Source: Klebsormidium nitens (lineage: Eukaryota; Streptophyta; Klebsormidiophyceae; Klebsormidiales; Klebsormidiaceae). From it: 64,000 nt of DNA. The position numbers and the translations under genes are program-made. How positions within the stretch are numbered: position 1 is the first letter of the stretch; the number at the start of each line of letters is the position of its first letter. The notes under the pieces were generated by a model. It saw nothing but the letters and a program-made list of their open reading frames with translations, was not told the DNA's origin and ran no database searches. The DNA lies in the NCBI GenBank assembly GCA_000708835.1, contig DF237329.1, forward strand, positions 26,571 to 90,570. The letters run 5' to 3'. Below, one piece after another: positions 45,694 to 57,100 of the stretch.

Positions 45694-48600
45694 TTAGTTC
45701 TTCTCAAGCTCTTCGTCTAGCGGCTTCTCTGCTTGGACCTCGCTGACGTGCTTGCCCTTCAAAAACGCGATGCAAAACTCTTGGATCGCCTTCGTATCGG
45801 CGGTCGTCTCGTATGCGGACTCCAGGGCAGCGTCTGCTTCCTCGTCCTGCAGAGCCCACAAGAGATAGCTTCAACCGAAGTGCCAAAGCAGGTGCGAAGC
45901 GGGATGCGGACGCGGAACGCAGTTTGACAAAAAATTACCGGGTCCTTTTCTAAGGATAGGGTGACAATATGGATTTGAAATTAAGCCCCGACCAATATCA
46001 GACTGCAGAGCTTCGCTTGGAGCACGCTGCTAACACGCAAAGCGCCGAGCCTCTCGACCCGCTATTTTCGCTTCAAGGGCACCAGCAGAATCTGTAAGGA
46101 ATATGGAGCGCTGTAACGCCCATCTTACCACTTTGAATTGTGAGACCCGACTCGGACTTGACAACCACTCTTTTCCATGCTCGTGCGCGTTTGTTTTCTC
46201 CAACAGATACTCTCCCTGCGTGCTGGTCCCCAATCGACATACTCACATCATGCTGCCCCCCGTTCCCATTCACACTCACATGACGTGCTGGCACAAGCCT
46301 AGGACGATCACGGACAGCCCGCCAGCTGACTTGTAACCGCTGCCTCGCTGTGATCCTGCACCCCGAAACCCTAAAAAGCTTACACCCTAATATCATGAAA
46401 TCAAGGAGAAACAGGTTCCACCCTACCGTGAGCACTCCCTTCGCCCGCCGGTCCTCGATGAGGTCCGTGAGCACGTCCAGATTGAACTCAGGGTGGCCTT
46501 GGAAGCCCAGCGCCACGTCACCCACTGCGAAAATCTCAATCGGGGTCCGCTCCGATGCGCCGAGGAGCTCCCCGCCGGGGGGGATGGCGGACGCCTGAAT
46601 GAACAAGCCCGTCTGTTTAGAGAACGGTTCCAGCGTACAGCATAAGGTTGCCGAATTGAAAAAGGGGCGAAGCGAACCAGCTTGCGACTGAAGCCAAGAG
46701 AGAAATATGATTGAGGGTGTTCTCCAACGAGCTGATGACTTTTCGCCCGGGATTCATCCCCGTCCTTCTTAAAAATCTCCTACTTCCTGCTGCTTTGCTG
46801 TTTTTATTTATTATCTAATTTGTCGATGCGCAGCAAGTCATGAAGAGCAGCAGACCTGCAGCAGAGTGCGACCTCTAATAAACCAGGACGAGTACAATAA
46901 CCGCACAGGATAACCGCCGTGGCCTATGACGGATGCCTGTGATAAGGATCCCGTCTTTTTTTGTAACCTGTACTCTGAGTTCAGTCTACTGGTCTGGCCG
47001 ACATGCTTCTAAGCGAAGTCCGGGGTCAGCTTAAGAAGCTTGCCAAAGTTTGCAAACCAACAAGCGACGAAGACAAAAGCGGAGAACAAAGAAAGCGACA
47101 AGAAACGACGGAGGATCTAACCTGGTCCTGATGCGACTCGTACACGCGGACTGTGGCGGGGAGGCCTGCACCGTACGGTTTGGCCCGGAGCTTCTCGTCC
47201 ACCTTGACTTCTCGCAGGCCCATCTGCCAAGGACGGAATGTGTTGGAGAACCGTTTAATTTCTTATGTCATGTTTCCCGCATTTATGTGCTTCACGGGTC
47301 AGTCATTTCAAAATATCAAAGACGTCTCTGTGTTGTGACGCAATCTTGTCCAGTCTGTTTTTTTCTGCAGACAGGCGGGCGTCCTCTAAGTGGCCATGGA
47401 CACTTGATCGAAGTCACACGGCAATCGCGGATGTCAAAGATCTGACGGTCGAGATTTTGGACGGCGATTTGGAAGAGGGTCTCCGTATCATAAAATAAAA
47501 AGGCTGCGCATATCCTACGCCCACTTGGGCATACCCTGAAACGCTGTCAATATGCGCGGGCCGCATACCTCAGTGAGAGGATCATCGAGACGTTCAAGGC
47601 AAGGAAGAGCCTTTTTCAGTTCACTGTCATGACGATGCAGTCGAAATGGGCGTCAGAAGCTGACGAACGTCACCGACAGCATCAAGTACTCTGATAAAAG
47701 GCAAACCTCGGTGGCAACCTGATCAAAGCTTCTGTATCGAGTGATTCCTTCCGCTGATGCATGCACTACGCCTATGTCCAAAGCAGTTGCAGGGGAAATG
47801 GCTGGTATTTGCGCTCCTCACCTCCCAACCCGCAGTCGACCGGCCCGTCGTTCCCCCTAGAGCACGGCAGAGGACCTGCAGCCAACCACCGCCGAACAAG
47901 CTATGTCAAGCGTTGAAGTCCTGAAGAAACATCTATGATCAGAGTTGCTTGCCATTTATTGCGGCGGTCCCCTGCCGACGGGTTGAATGTGCCTTTTCGT
48001 CTACAGGTTCGATGGCTGTGCAACATCGAAAGCTGGCGTTGAGGGGCCGCTCTTGTGAGACACAGGCTTTTCCAAAACAAGGATGCCAATCTCGTTGCTC
48101 GCTGAGGGTACCACCCGGGTTGGAAATTCTCGTGAGCCCTCCCTCCAACAAGAGGCTCAGCGCCTATAGAGGTTTCATATTAGTTCAAAAAATATGCCTT
48201 GCCGGGTGCCGATTCTTGCACCGCTTTACTCATTGCCATCATAGAACAGAGACGTTCGCTAGCCAATTTGAAGCACGCTTGCCAAACCTTTGCAAAAGGT
48301 TGGATCCCAGGCGGATTCGTCACCTGATGCCCAAAGCAGACGCCCAAAATCCGCTGCTTCTTTGCAAACGCCTCCTTGAGGACGTCGATCAGCTGCAGGA
48401 TCCACGGCTCGCCCGCTGCACCAAAGAAGCTTTGCTTCAGTTGAAGGACTCGCCATTTGACAAAGCAGCACTCAATATTGGAAGCCTGTCGGCAGATCTT
48501 TTGCAAGTAACAGGCCTCAATCGCTTTGCACGTCGCCGAAGGGTTTAGTGACATCGTAAGCGCAAATTGCAGTACTGGGTGATTGCTGCTCATTCACGGT

Positions 48601-50386
48601 GCCTCTTCACGAAAGAAAGGTGGAAAAGCTGTTTGTATCCAAGATCCGTGGCTTGTCAATTACAATGCTTCTTTTGCCAGGGAATGGGTGGAAAAGCTGT
48701 TCTGCGTCTGGGATTCGTGGCTTTCTAGAGTCAAGGCTCATAAGGATAGAAACACTAGAAGTACAAAAGGTGCATTGATGAGTATACTTGAGCTGCAGCT
48801 TTCGAATCTTTCTTTGTAAAGCCACGTGTTCAAGACAAGTGACATACAGAGGGAGTCCACAGATGAAACGAGAGCTCTGGGTTTGTACTCAAACTGCTCA
48901 GTTCTGCACTGCTGCCGTGCTTGAAGCTGCCATCAATAAGTCCAAGATCAAGAGAGCTCAGACGTCCTTACCATGTGCATCATGGCGACTTCCTGTGAGC
49001 ACGAAACCGTCAAACTGCACACAAGAGGCAAAGAAAGCTTTATTAAAGTTGATCAAATCACTTCCACTTGTTTACCATCTTTTTTGAAATCTTTCCAATC
49101 TTCTTTAGTCCCGTCTTCAGGTGTACCATTACGAAAATAGCACGTCCTCGTAGGTGTGCTATTCTTAAAGAGCATTTTGTAGCCACCGAGTGCCACAGCT
49201 CTAAACAATGTCTCAAGGGCAAGGTTATGCAATTGACTGGCTCGTCAAACATAGATATCAGTTCCAGAATGACATAGGCTTTCACTCCTCGGGCATGCCT
49301 TAATATGAGATTGTACACTGAAGTTCCTGCACTCAGGAAGAAGTGAACCTGTCTCTTGTGGGATTAGTATATCTACCCAGCCAGTTTCCAAAACCCCACA
49401 AGGCTTTTGCCGGCACCAACGCCGGAAGCTCTGATAGCTATGTAACGCATGCTAGTAAACCTGATCAGCAGTGCTTGAGAGCACACCAAGCTTCTTACCC
49501 ATGCACTTGATTAACTGAACAATTCCTTCTTGCTGTGATTTGAGCTTACCTTGGCCAGTTGCTCTGCTGTGGGGAATTTCCCCTCCAGTACCACAAACCT
49601 CTCCCACTCCTCCCCAGGCTCCCTCAAGAGCGTCTCCAAAAGCTGGCCGTAGCCTCCGTACTTTTCCTCGGTGTACGGACTCGCATGACCTGAAAGAGGA
49701 TGAAACTTGGGGTTGATCAAGTATTTTTATCTCCTGCTCAAAGTCTGGGTCAGTGACTGTCAACTGGATTACATCCAGATTTCGACAGCTTTTGCTTGTC
49801 AAGACTAGACGTCCTACATGTCAGCACAAGTTTCGAAATCTTGATCCTGCAAGCAAAGTCGCTGGTATACCTACGTACGATTAGCCCTCAGCAAAATCTG
49901 CATTCTTCTGTTCTCAATCTGATAGTTATCAATCAATGACCAGCTTGCCTGACTAAACTGAGGATCATACCAAGAACCTCTGGGGAATTTCTGTTGCACA
50001 GCAAAACTCATAAGTGGCCAAATGTCTCTTGTGTCGCTAACTGGACCGTTTAGAAGGCCAAATGCCACTAGCGATCTCTTCCATTGGTCCCTGACAATTG
50101 AAGAAGCGCGGTCTAAGGGTTTCTTTGCATTCGCTTGCGGACAACACATTTCAACAGAAGTTGATTTATGTCCTCTTGATAAAGCCCGCGCATTCCCCAA
50201 GGACAGGCAAATAAAGGTTGCAATCAAAAGTATCATGTTTCCATAGCAATATGGCGCGTCACCAGATTGAATCTATCTGCAGACAATCGACCGAGCCCCC
50301 TCACCTGTTATAAAGATTGCGTATCGGCCAGGCGCACTAGCTTGCCCAGTCGATCCCTGTCCCACTGCAGATGAAGTTTGCGCCAT
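45694..50386 (-). CDS. Class I glutamine amidotransferase, gamma-glutamyl peptidase-like
   Basis: Eight exons (50386-50305, 49689-49550, 49014-48972, 48415-48324, 47875-47822, 47223-47122, 46594-46427, 45846-45694) join in frame and give 277 residues. The order matches plant GGP/GAT1-like proteins: RYAIFITG, then YGGYGQLLE, FDGFVLTGSRHDAH, GEPWILQLIDVLKEAF, the nucleophile motif ILGVCFGHQ (catalytic Cys), VLCRALGGTTGRS, VYESHQDQ, and GFQGHPEFN (catalytic His and Glu). It should act as a hydrolase on gamma-glutamyl or amide bonds in the cytosol. In Arabidopsis, GGP1 cleaves glutathione conjugates; the substrate here is inferred only. Exon 3 is just 43 bases and no single frame shows the gene, so automated models may miss it. 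A 50-residue Glu/Lys-rich C-terminal exon is typical of plant members. Confidence 0.9.
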
Positions 50387-51594
50387 GGTTGATCTTGGAG
50401 GAGTCCCGTTCTTGATTCCACGTAACCAAATGCAGCTAAAAGCAGGTCTTGAGACAGGCGATTGCAGCTTGGATCCTGTCTCCCAAGCAAGAGTCGACCT
50501 GGCAGAGACTGGAATTCGTTTGCTGGCCTCACGATTTGGAAAGAGACGCTTGGAAGCAGACGTTGCAGAATTGTGGAAAGTTACAGGATGCAGGCAGTCC
50601 AATCGAGGCGCTCGAAAAGCCCCTCTTATAGGAGCCTGAACAGGAATCTTCCTCACAATCGACTGCTGGCCTACTCGAGAAAAGTTCCCTGTGTGCAGAA
50701 AACAATGAGCTTGCCCTGGCTTGATATGGAAGAAGCTGAGGTGAGCTGGGGCGATTGGCAGACGGGTGAATTGCCTGATTCTGGACACAGCCATCCCCCG
50801 AAAGAAGTGCCAGCTGGATCGACGCCTGCAGCCTCGCAATCCCCTGATTTTGTGAAGGTCGCCAGCTAGCAGAGGAGGTAGCCAGCTGGAGACAGCATAA
50901 TTTCCAGTTGTGATTTTCGATCATTCAAACATCTCATCACTGACACTTTCATAGATTTAATGTCGCATTGTGCCCTCCGTTATACACATAGTGTCAAAGA
51001 AAGCTGATGCAACATTATTGGGAAAAACTGGGGTAGGTAACCTCGAGAGCTGGGATCCATTGTCATTGGTCCAACCAGTCTCTTGGCGGCTTTTATGCAA
51101 ACCCTATCTTTTGCTTCTTCCTACGCCACCTCTTTCTAACTAGAGTATATGTGAAAGCTGACGTTTCTGGGGCCCCAGCCGCAAACGGTTGCTGACGTCT
51201 TACCATTACCGGAGTCTGCGCGGCCACGACCGCGCAAATGATAACCGCGGCCCGGGCCGCGCTATGGCAGCCCGGTACGTTGAACCGGGCCGTTCTGCCT
51301 TCCGAAAACGACTTTCAACCGACTACCTATGTGGCATGTGCCTGAGAATCGGATGATCTGGCGGCTTGGAAAACTTGAGCAATGAGTTCGAATTGGAAAC
51401 TTTTTGAACGGTCTTCGCATGCAGAGCTCAGCATTGCATGATGGTGACCACCCTGTAGGACTGCGCTGCCAGCAGATCCCATCTTTCTTGGTCTCACAAG
51501 GAGCATCAGCAAGAGAGGTTCTGGAAAGCGCTTTCAGGGTCGTTGGAGGGCGCTTGATAGGGTGGCGAGACCAGAGGTTGGGGCCCTAGAGACC
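50387..51594. other. Divergent intergenic region
   Basis: The amidotransferase starts leftward at 50386 and the C78 peptidase rightward at 51595. A very GC-rich stretch at 51215-51300 contains palindromes (GCGGCCCGGGCCGC and CCCGGTACGTTGAACCGGG), as expected of a CpG-rich promoter. The frame upstream of 51595 is open back to a stop near 51446 but has no ATG, so an upstream exon of the peptidase is possible. Confidence 0.5.
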
Positions 51595-52791
51595 ATGGAC
51601 GGCGATTTCCATGAGCTGGAACGCATGACGCAGCCGGAGCGCAACTACTCCCAAATTCCCGAGGGGTTGATGCGGCTGCTAGAGGCACGCCTGAAAGAGG
51701 GCAGGGGGCGCAGCCGAGCAATCATTGCCCGCCACGTCGACCATTTCAGCTGCCTGAAGGGCGAGGACAAGGGTTGGGGTTGCGGCTGGCGAAATATCCA
51801 GATGTTTCTGTCAAACCTGCTGGCAAACGAGGAGGTGCGGAAAGTGTTTCCGGGGGAGGCGGCTGTGCCCGACATCCACAGCCTGCAACAATGGTTGGAG
51901 ATTGCGTGGAAGCACGGGTTTGACACTGAGGGTGCTGGGCAACTAGACTGGAAGGTTGTGGACACGTCCAAGTGGATAGGGACGACCGAGTGCGCCGTGA
52001 TTCTTCGGTCATTAGGGATCCGTGCGAGCATCGTGCAGTTTGACGCGTCTGCTGCAATCAAGGAGCGGGCCATGGGCGCGAACCGAGATGCCGATGCTTT
52101 GGAGACGACCGTGGTGACAGGGTCTGGGTACACGGAGGACTTCAAGCGGATGCGCTGCGCGCGGTGCAAGAAGTGCCCGATCGGGAAGCACTATTACCGC
52201 TGCACGGTCAAGGAGAACTACAACGTGTGCGGGGACTGCAAGGCCGCGCTCGACACCGAGTTCAACAAGCACCCCGTGAAGCGCCTGAACCACTTTGTGA
52301 GGGTGGAGGCGCCCGACTGCGACAGCGCAAGCACGTCCAAGGGCGGGGAGGCGCACTTTGAGTCGGATCCCAAGCACGGCATCCGGCACAACAAGCTCTT
52401 TGGGTGGGTCTGGCGCTATTTCACCGAGGATTTAGGGCTGGAGAAAGACGGTGAGGTCCCAAAGGAGTGCGAGGTGCGCGTGGTTGACAAGCCCCCGCTG
52501 TATTTCCAGCAGCAGGGGCACTCGCGCACGATCGTTGGCGTGCGCCGGGCGCAGCGGCGGCCAGGGGGATCCCCGGAAACATCGCTCCTGATCTTGGAGC
52601 CGTGCGAAGAGACGGAAGAGCTCGCGGCGATGCTCCGGGGGAGGGATCCCGCGTGGCGGCGTGTGCTGGAGTTCGGCGAGCGCGAGCTTTGGAAGCCGGT
52701 GTATCAGATCTGCTATGTGCGGCCGGGGCTTATGTCCCAAGAAGAATTGGAGAAGTCGAAGGTGCTGACGAGCGTCAACTACAAGGAATGA
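51595..52791 (+). CDS. ZUP1-like: C78 cysteine peptidase (ZUP1/ZUFSP-type) with inserted ZZ-like finger
   Basis: A single exon encodes 398 residues from the first in-frame ATG. The peptidase C78 fold is shown by the nucleophile motif KGWGCGWRNIQMFLSNLL (catalytic Cys), LQQWLEIAWKHGFD, WIGTTECAVILRSLGI, HNKLFGWVWRYF and the His motif YFQQQGHSRTIVGV. ZUFSP/ZUP1 enzymes cleave Lys63-linked polyubiquitin and act in the DNA-damage response; UfSPs of the same family process UFM1. The middle (about residues 183-240) carries a ZZ-like zinc finger: RCARCKKCPIGKHYYRC, YNVCGDC and HPVKRLNH. The third catalytic position, Asp in human ZUFSP (ILDPG), is Glu here (LLILEPCE). N-terminal ubiquitin-binding fingers of animal ZUFSP are absent, or lie in an unseen upstream exon. 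Confidence 0.85.
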   Translation: MDGDFHELERMTQPERNYSQIPEGLMRLLEARLKEGRGRSRAIIARHVDHFSCLKGEDKGWGCGWRNIQMFLSNLLANEEVRKVFPGEAAVPDIHSLQQWLEIAWKHGFDTEGAGQLDWKVVDTSKWIGTTECAVILRSLGIRASIVQFDASAAIKERAMGANRDADALETTVVTGSGYTEDFKRMRCARCKKCPIGKHYYRCTVKENYNVCGDCKAALDTEFNKHPVKRLNHFVRVEAPDCDSASTSKGGEAHFESDPKHGIRHNKLFGWVWRYFTEDLGLEKDGEVPKECEVRVVDKPPLYFQQQGHSRTIVGVRRAQRRPGGSPETSLLILEPCEETEELAAMLRGRDPAWRRVLEFGERELWKPVYQICYVRPGLMSQEELEKSKVLTSVNYKE

Positions 52792-54158
52792 TTTGTTGGG
52801 GAGTGCTGGCTAGGGTTAGGTTCGGACAGGTTATCTGCGCACGCAGCCCGTGCACGCAGTTCAAACAGTAGTGGAACCGTCGCTCGCAGGGGTCGGCGGT
52901 GGTCAATAGGGCTGCCTGCGCTAACCCGTTTGCTCGCTTTTTTATAGTTATGAAGCGCTTAGTCCTTCAACAACTGATCTACTGTCCATGTGAGCTTTTC
53001 ATCCAAGTGCTGGAACGTCCGCCGTACTTAGAATTGCTTCCTTGACATTATTGGCTTGTAGTTGCTGGCAGCACGCACGTGTGATGTCTGGCAGCTGCTG
53101 TGGTTCTGTCACACACACGAGATCAGTGTTTAAAGACTTGACGTGACAGTGGTTGGCACATTAGGGATCATGGAAGTCGGAAGGCCACGATGACATTCTG
53201 AAGCTGCCAGTGTTCGTGTATTGCAAAGAGCAGCATGTCTTCATGACGAAGTATGTTGGAATTGGGGCAATTGCGAAGCATGTTTTTAGGTTTGGTTGCG
53301 CCTGACCACTGTTAGAGCGCTCAAAAATTGCATCATGCAAGAGAATGTTGAGTCACGAGCTGGTCCTACCATTTAATATGTATGTAGCCTACTAGGACGG
53401 AAGAAAGTGCTGTAGACAAATTAAAGCAGCACAAATGTACAGACTGTCCTATAAAGTCACCGTCATTGCCCCGCTATGTTTGATTTTCCATGAAGGCTCA
53501 TGCACGCGCTGCCTGCAGTCGTATACACCGTGCACGCAGCTTCCCACTGGATATACAGACATCCGATCCCACTGGCATGCATGCGATCTAGTCAGCTAGA
53601 ATACGGATGTCAATCTGCATATTTAAGGTACATGCTGTGCACTACGCCGTGCCGTCAAGAGAAGTGGGGACTAAGACAGGCCATGCAGGATATACACATA
53701 CGCTCCAACCAATCGTACATATGTGCATTCGAACTACAGCTCATCATTTTGTATAACTCGGGCCCAACGTTTCTATAGCGCTTCAAATGTTTTCACGTAC
53801 GAAGTCAAGAAGTTTTATATTGTGTTGGAGGCCCCTATCAAGATGCGTTAATTGGGGCCAAATTTTGCACCACGCACAACTTGCAATGCGGTACTAGCTA
53901 AACGTCACAATTGGTCCGGTCCGTGATCATGCAATTTTGACAACACAAGAGCGTGAAAACGTCGTCTCTAAGATAGCTGCAAAAGAAACGTATACGGGCA
54001 CGTGTGTGATGCATGCCACACAGCCTTGTAAAAGCCGCTTCAATACTCCAATGATGGATAATAAGGCGGCCACACCAATAACACTACAACATGGTTGATT
54101 CACGTCTGCACAGCTGCATAACGTGGCAGACCCAAGGAGCGGCCAGACATCAGTCACA
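52792..54158. other. Intergenic region, no gene recognised
   Basis: This is the 3' flank of the C78 peptidase (+) and of the RRM/WW gene (-), which are convergent. No motif was recognised in the short frames. Confidence 0.5.
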
Positions 54159-57100
54159 CTAATAGGGTTTGTATGTAGTCGCACTAGATCCATCCTCTCC
54201 ACGTTTTTTCTCCACTTTTAGACGCTTGCCTCCAATTGTGATGCCATTCAACGCCTGAATGGCAGCATCTGCTGACTCAACATTGTCGTAACTAACGAAC
54301 CTGCACAACGAAACGCCCACTGTCAGAACATAAGCATCTTTGCCCCAGCTCTCCACACTCTCTCATAAAACCAACCTTCACCAGCAAGAAGCACGAAAAG
54401 ACTCCATTCAACACTGAACAGCTCAGCGCCTCTCTATCTTTGATCGAGTTCATGCAGCTAGAATCGCAACTGACTGTGGCTGCACGCACGCACTTGGGAA
54501 GAAGTGACCACCAAGATAAGGAAACCGCTGGAGCAACCAATCTCAACAACCATGAAACCAATCAAGATACGTGATTTTAAAAAGGGAGCCTCGACTGCAA
54601 AGCCAAGCGCTACAAAGGCGGCACGGCAGGACTAAAGAGGGCGTCCCCAAACGTGGCTCTCCAACATGTCCCTGCTGATTCGAAAAGAAGTACTCCTTTG
54701 GGCGACCTCCAGAGCGGAGTCTCGTCTAGACGGTCGCTTGGGCGGACCAATCCCCCAACGCCCTATTTGAGTTCTCTCCAGACCGGGCAAGAAACTCACC
54801 CGAACCCCTTGCTTTTGCCAGTGTCCCGGTCCATCCCGACCTTGGCGTGGATCACCTTCCCGAACGGGAGGAACGTCTGCAGTAGCTTGTCGTCGTCAAA
54901 GTCGTCAGGGATGCGGAAGATGAACAGGTTCGCCCCCGGGGGGCCCTGTAGAGAGAAGCACCGAGAGTGAACATTCATTGCTGGACTCTGTTCAGCTACA
55001 AGAAGCAGCTCCAATACGACGTGAAGGACTCAAACAAGCTGAGAGCCGAGTTCTCCAATGCAGGAGTCCTAAAAGGTAGCGAAGTGCAGGTTAGCCGCTG
55101 CTCGAGCGAGTCGCCGAAATGCGAGATGATTGGCACACATTTCACCGGGATGAAAAGCGTAGAAGTGCTGCCGCCATGGCGTCCGCAGGCAAAGGATACC
55201 GTACGGCCGGAGCCCCGTCCTATTTTACAAATAGGACGCAGCTTATAACAAATAGGACGAAGCTTGATCAGCTATTTGAAAAGCCAATATACTTGTTGCA
55301 GCCTTCTCAGGAAGAGAACCACGTAATGCAGCCTACTTCTCAAGAAGAGGGAAGGCAAAAACAGGACGAATGAAAGACCATACGTGATAAGAAGAAGGTA
55401 TGCAAAGAAGTGAGGTAAAGGAGCATCCAGCTCACGTTCTGATGCTGATACTGGGCCGCCTTCCCACCAGCGGGCGGTGCGGTGAATGCGGGCTGTTGGG
55501 GGGGCTGATACGGGGCGGCTTGGGGAGGCGCGTACTGCTGAGCAGGAGCCGAGTACTGGGGCGCAGCGTATTGCGGCTGCAAATGAGGGGGGAACAATCA
55601 GAACTCTGCGTCTGAGTTTGACTGGAACACGTGAGGAGTAAACGTTAACCCGCTTTTGCTTAGATAAATTACAGAAACAGCGAGATTTACTGGGCTGATA
55701 ACGGGGCGGCTTGGGGAGGGGCGAACTGCTGAGCCGGGGCCGAATACTGGGGCGCAGCGTATGGAGGCTGCAAAGGAAGGGGCATAGTGTTTCTCATAAT
55801 CCTGACTGAGACGACGCGTGTTAAAAAGTGTCTACTCGACATGCGTACCCTTTGCATGCAAAACGGGAACAGCGAAACATGATGAGGCTTTGCACAACCA
55901 ACTTAGGGTCATCCCTAAGACCGGTATCCACCGCCGCTTGATGCAAACCGTGAAGAAAGTGCAACAAATGGACGAGAGGAAAGCACTGAGCAATCTAAAT
56001 CCACTCCCCTGGCAGTGGCCGGCGAGAGTCATCTCGGCCGGCTTTTACTTGTGCAAATTAAGGAGAAAAGAAGAGGGGACCGGCCAGCTTCCTCAGGTGC
56101 AGACGACAAGGAGAACATAAGAAGAACATGCAAACGGAAGGGAACATGTGCAGGATACCGCAGCCCCCCGGGGCCACGGCAGGCACTGCCATTTCGGCTG
56201 GCTTTTGGCTTTTCTTTCTGTAGGCCAAAGAAAAAGAAACGAGAAAAAGGAAACCATTGAAAGAGGGAATGCATGTGAAGGAACCGCGGCTCACCTGCGC
56301 AGCCGGGGGCGCAGACATCTCCGCCGGCTTCTCCCAGGAGCTCTGCCCCGTCTTTGCGTTGTAGTAGTACTTTAGCCCCTCCGGAGACGTGTGCTCCGTC
56401 CAGTCGCTCGCGGCTGGGGCGGGCGCGGCCGGCGCATACTGGGGAAGAAAAGAACGTGTCAGAACCGAATGACAGGAACACGAAACTTCCCGTGGATCCT
56501 CAAAGGCATCGGCTTCCAGCTTGTTACCATATTTTCGATCTGGTACTTTGACATTACATGTGCCTTGACACACGAGGTGATGGCGAAGGGGGATTTCGGC
56601 AGTCTTCCCCGGATGCCCGCGCTGTCTATCCATTCATTCACTAGGCATAGCATTCACGAAGACTTGCTGCAGCTGTGATTTACAGTAGAATCAGTTGGAG
56701 TGGGAGTTGGAGTGGGAGTCAGAGACCGAAGACAGAAGGGACAGACGACATGACGGATCCTCTTGAGGTGACGATAACAAAAGTGTCTGACAAGACAAGA
56801 ACGGACGAATCTAGCAAGTAAAGAGGACGAACAAAAAGCAACGAAGCAGCGCTGTCTTGGAAAAGCTCTTTGATCCGCACCTGGGGGGGTGACCGGACTG
56901 GCTCTTTCGCCGGACCGTCGAAGCCCTCCGGTTTCTCCCAGGCGCTCTGCCCCGTCTTGGCGTTGTAATAGTACTTGTACCCCTCGGGGGAGGTGTGCTC
57001 CGACCAATCGGATTGCGCAGCGGGGGGACACCGGGGGGGGTGCTGGGGCGTAGGCTACCGGGGGGGCTGGTACTGCTGGGGGGGCGGGCGTACTGAGGAA

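Noticed and set aside
47949-48548. 199-residue plus-strand open frame
   Set aside because: It lies antisense to amidotransferase exon 4 (48415-48324), which has the catalytic ILGVCFGHQ motif and good splice sites. The plus-strand product has no recognisable motif.
49871-50236. 121-residue minus-strand open frame with a signal-peptide-like start
   Set aside because: It lies wholly inside amidotransferase intron 1 and has no domain or splice evidence. It might be a nested gene but cannot be supported.
50273-50839. 188-residue minus-strand open frame
   Set aside because: Only its end (50386-50305) is coding, as amidotransferase exon 1 (MAQTSSAVGQG...RYAIFITG). The upstream part is basic and low in motif content, probably promoter or leader.
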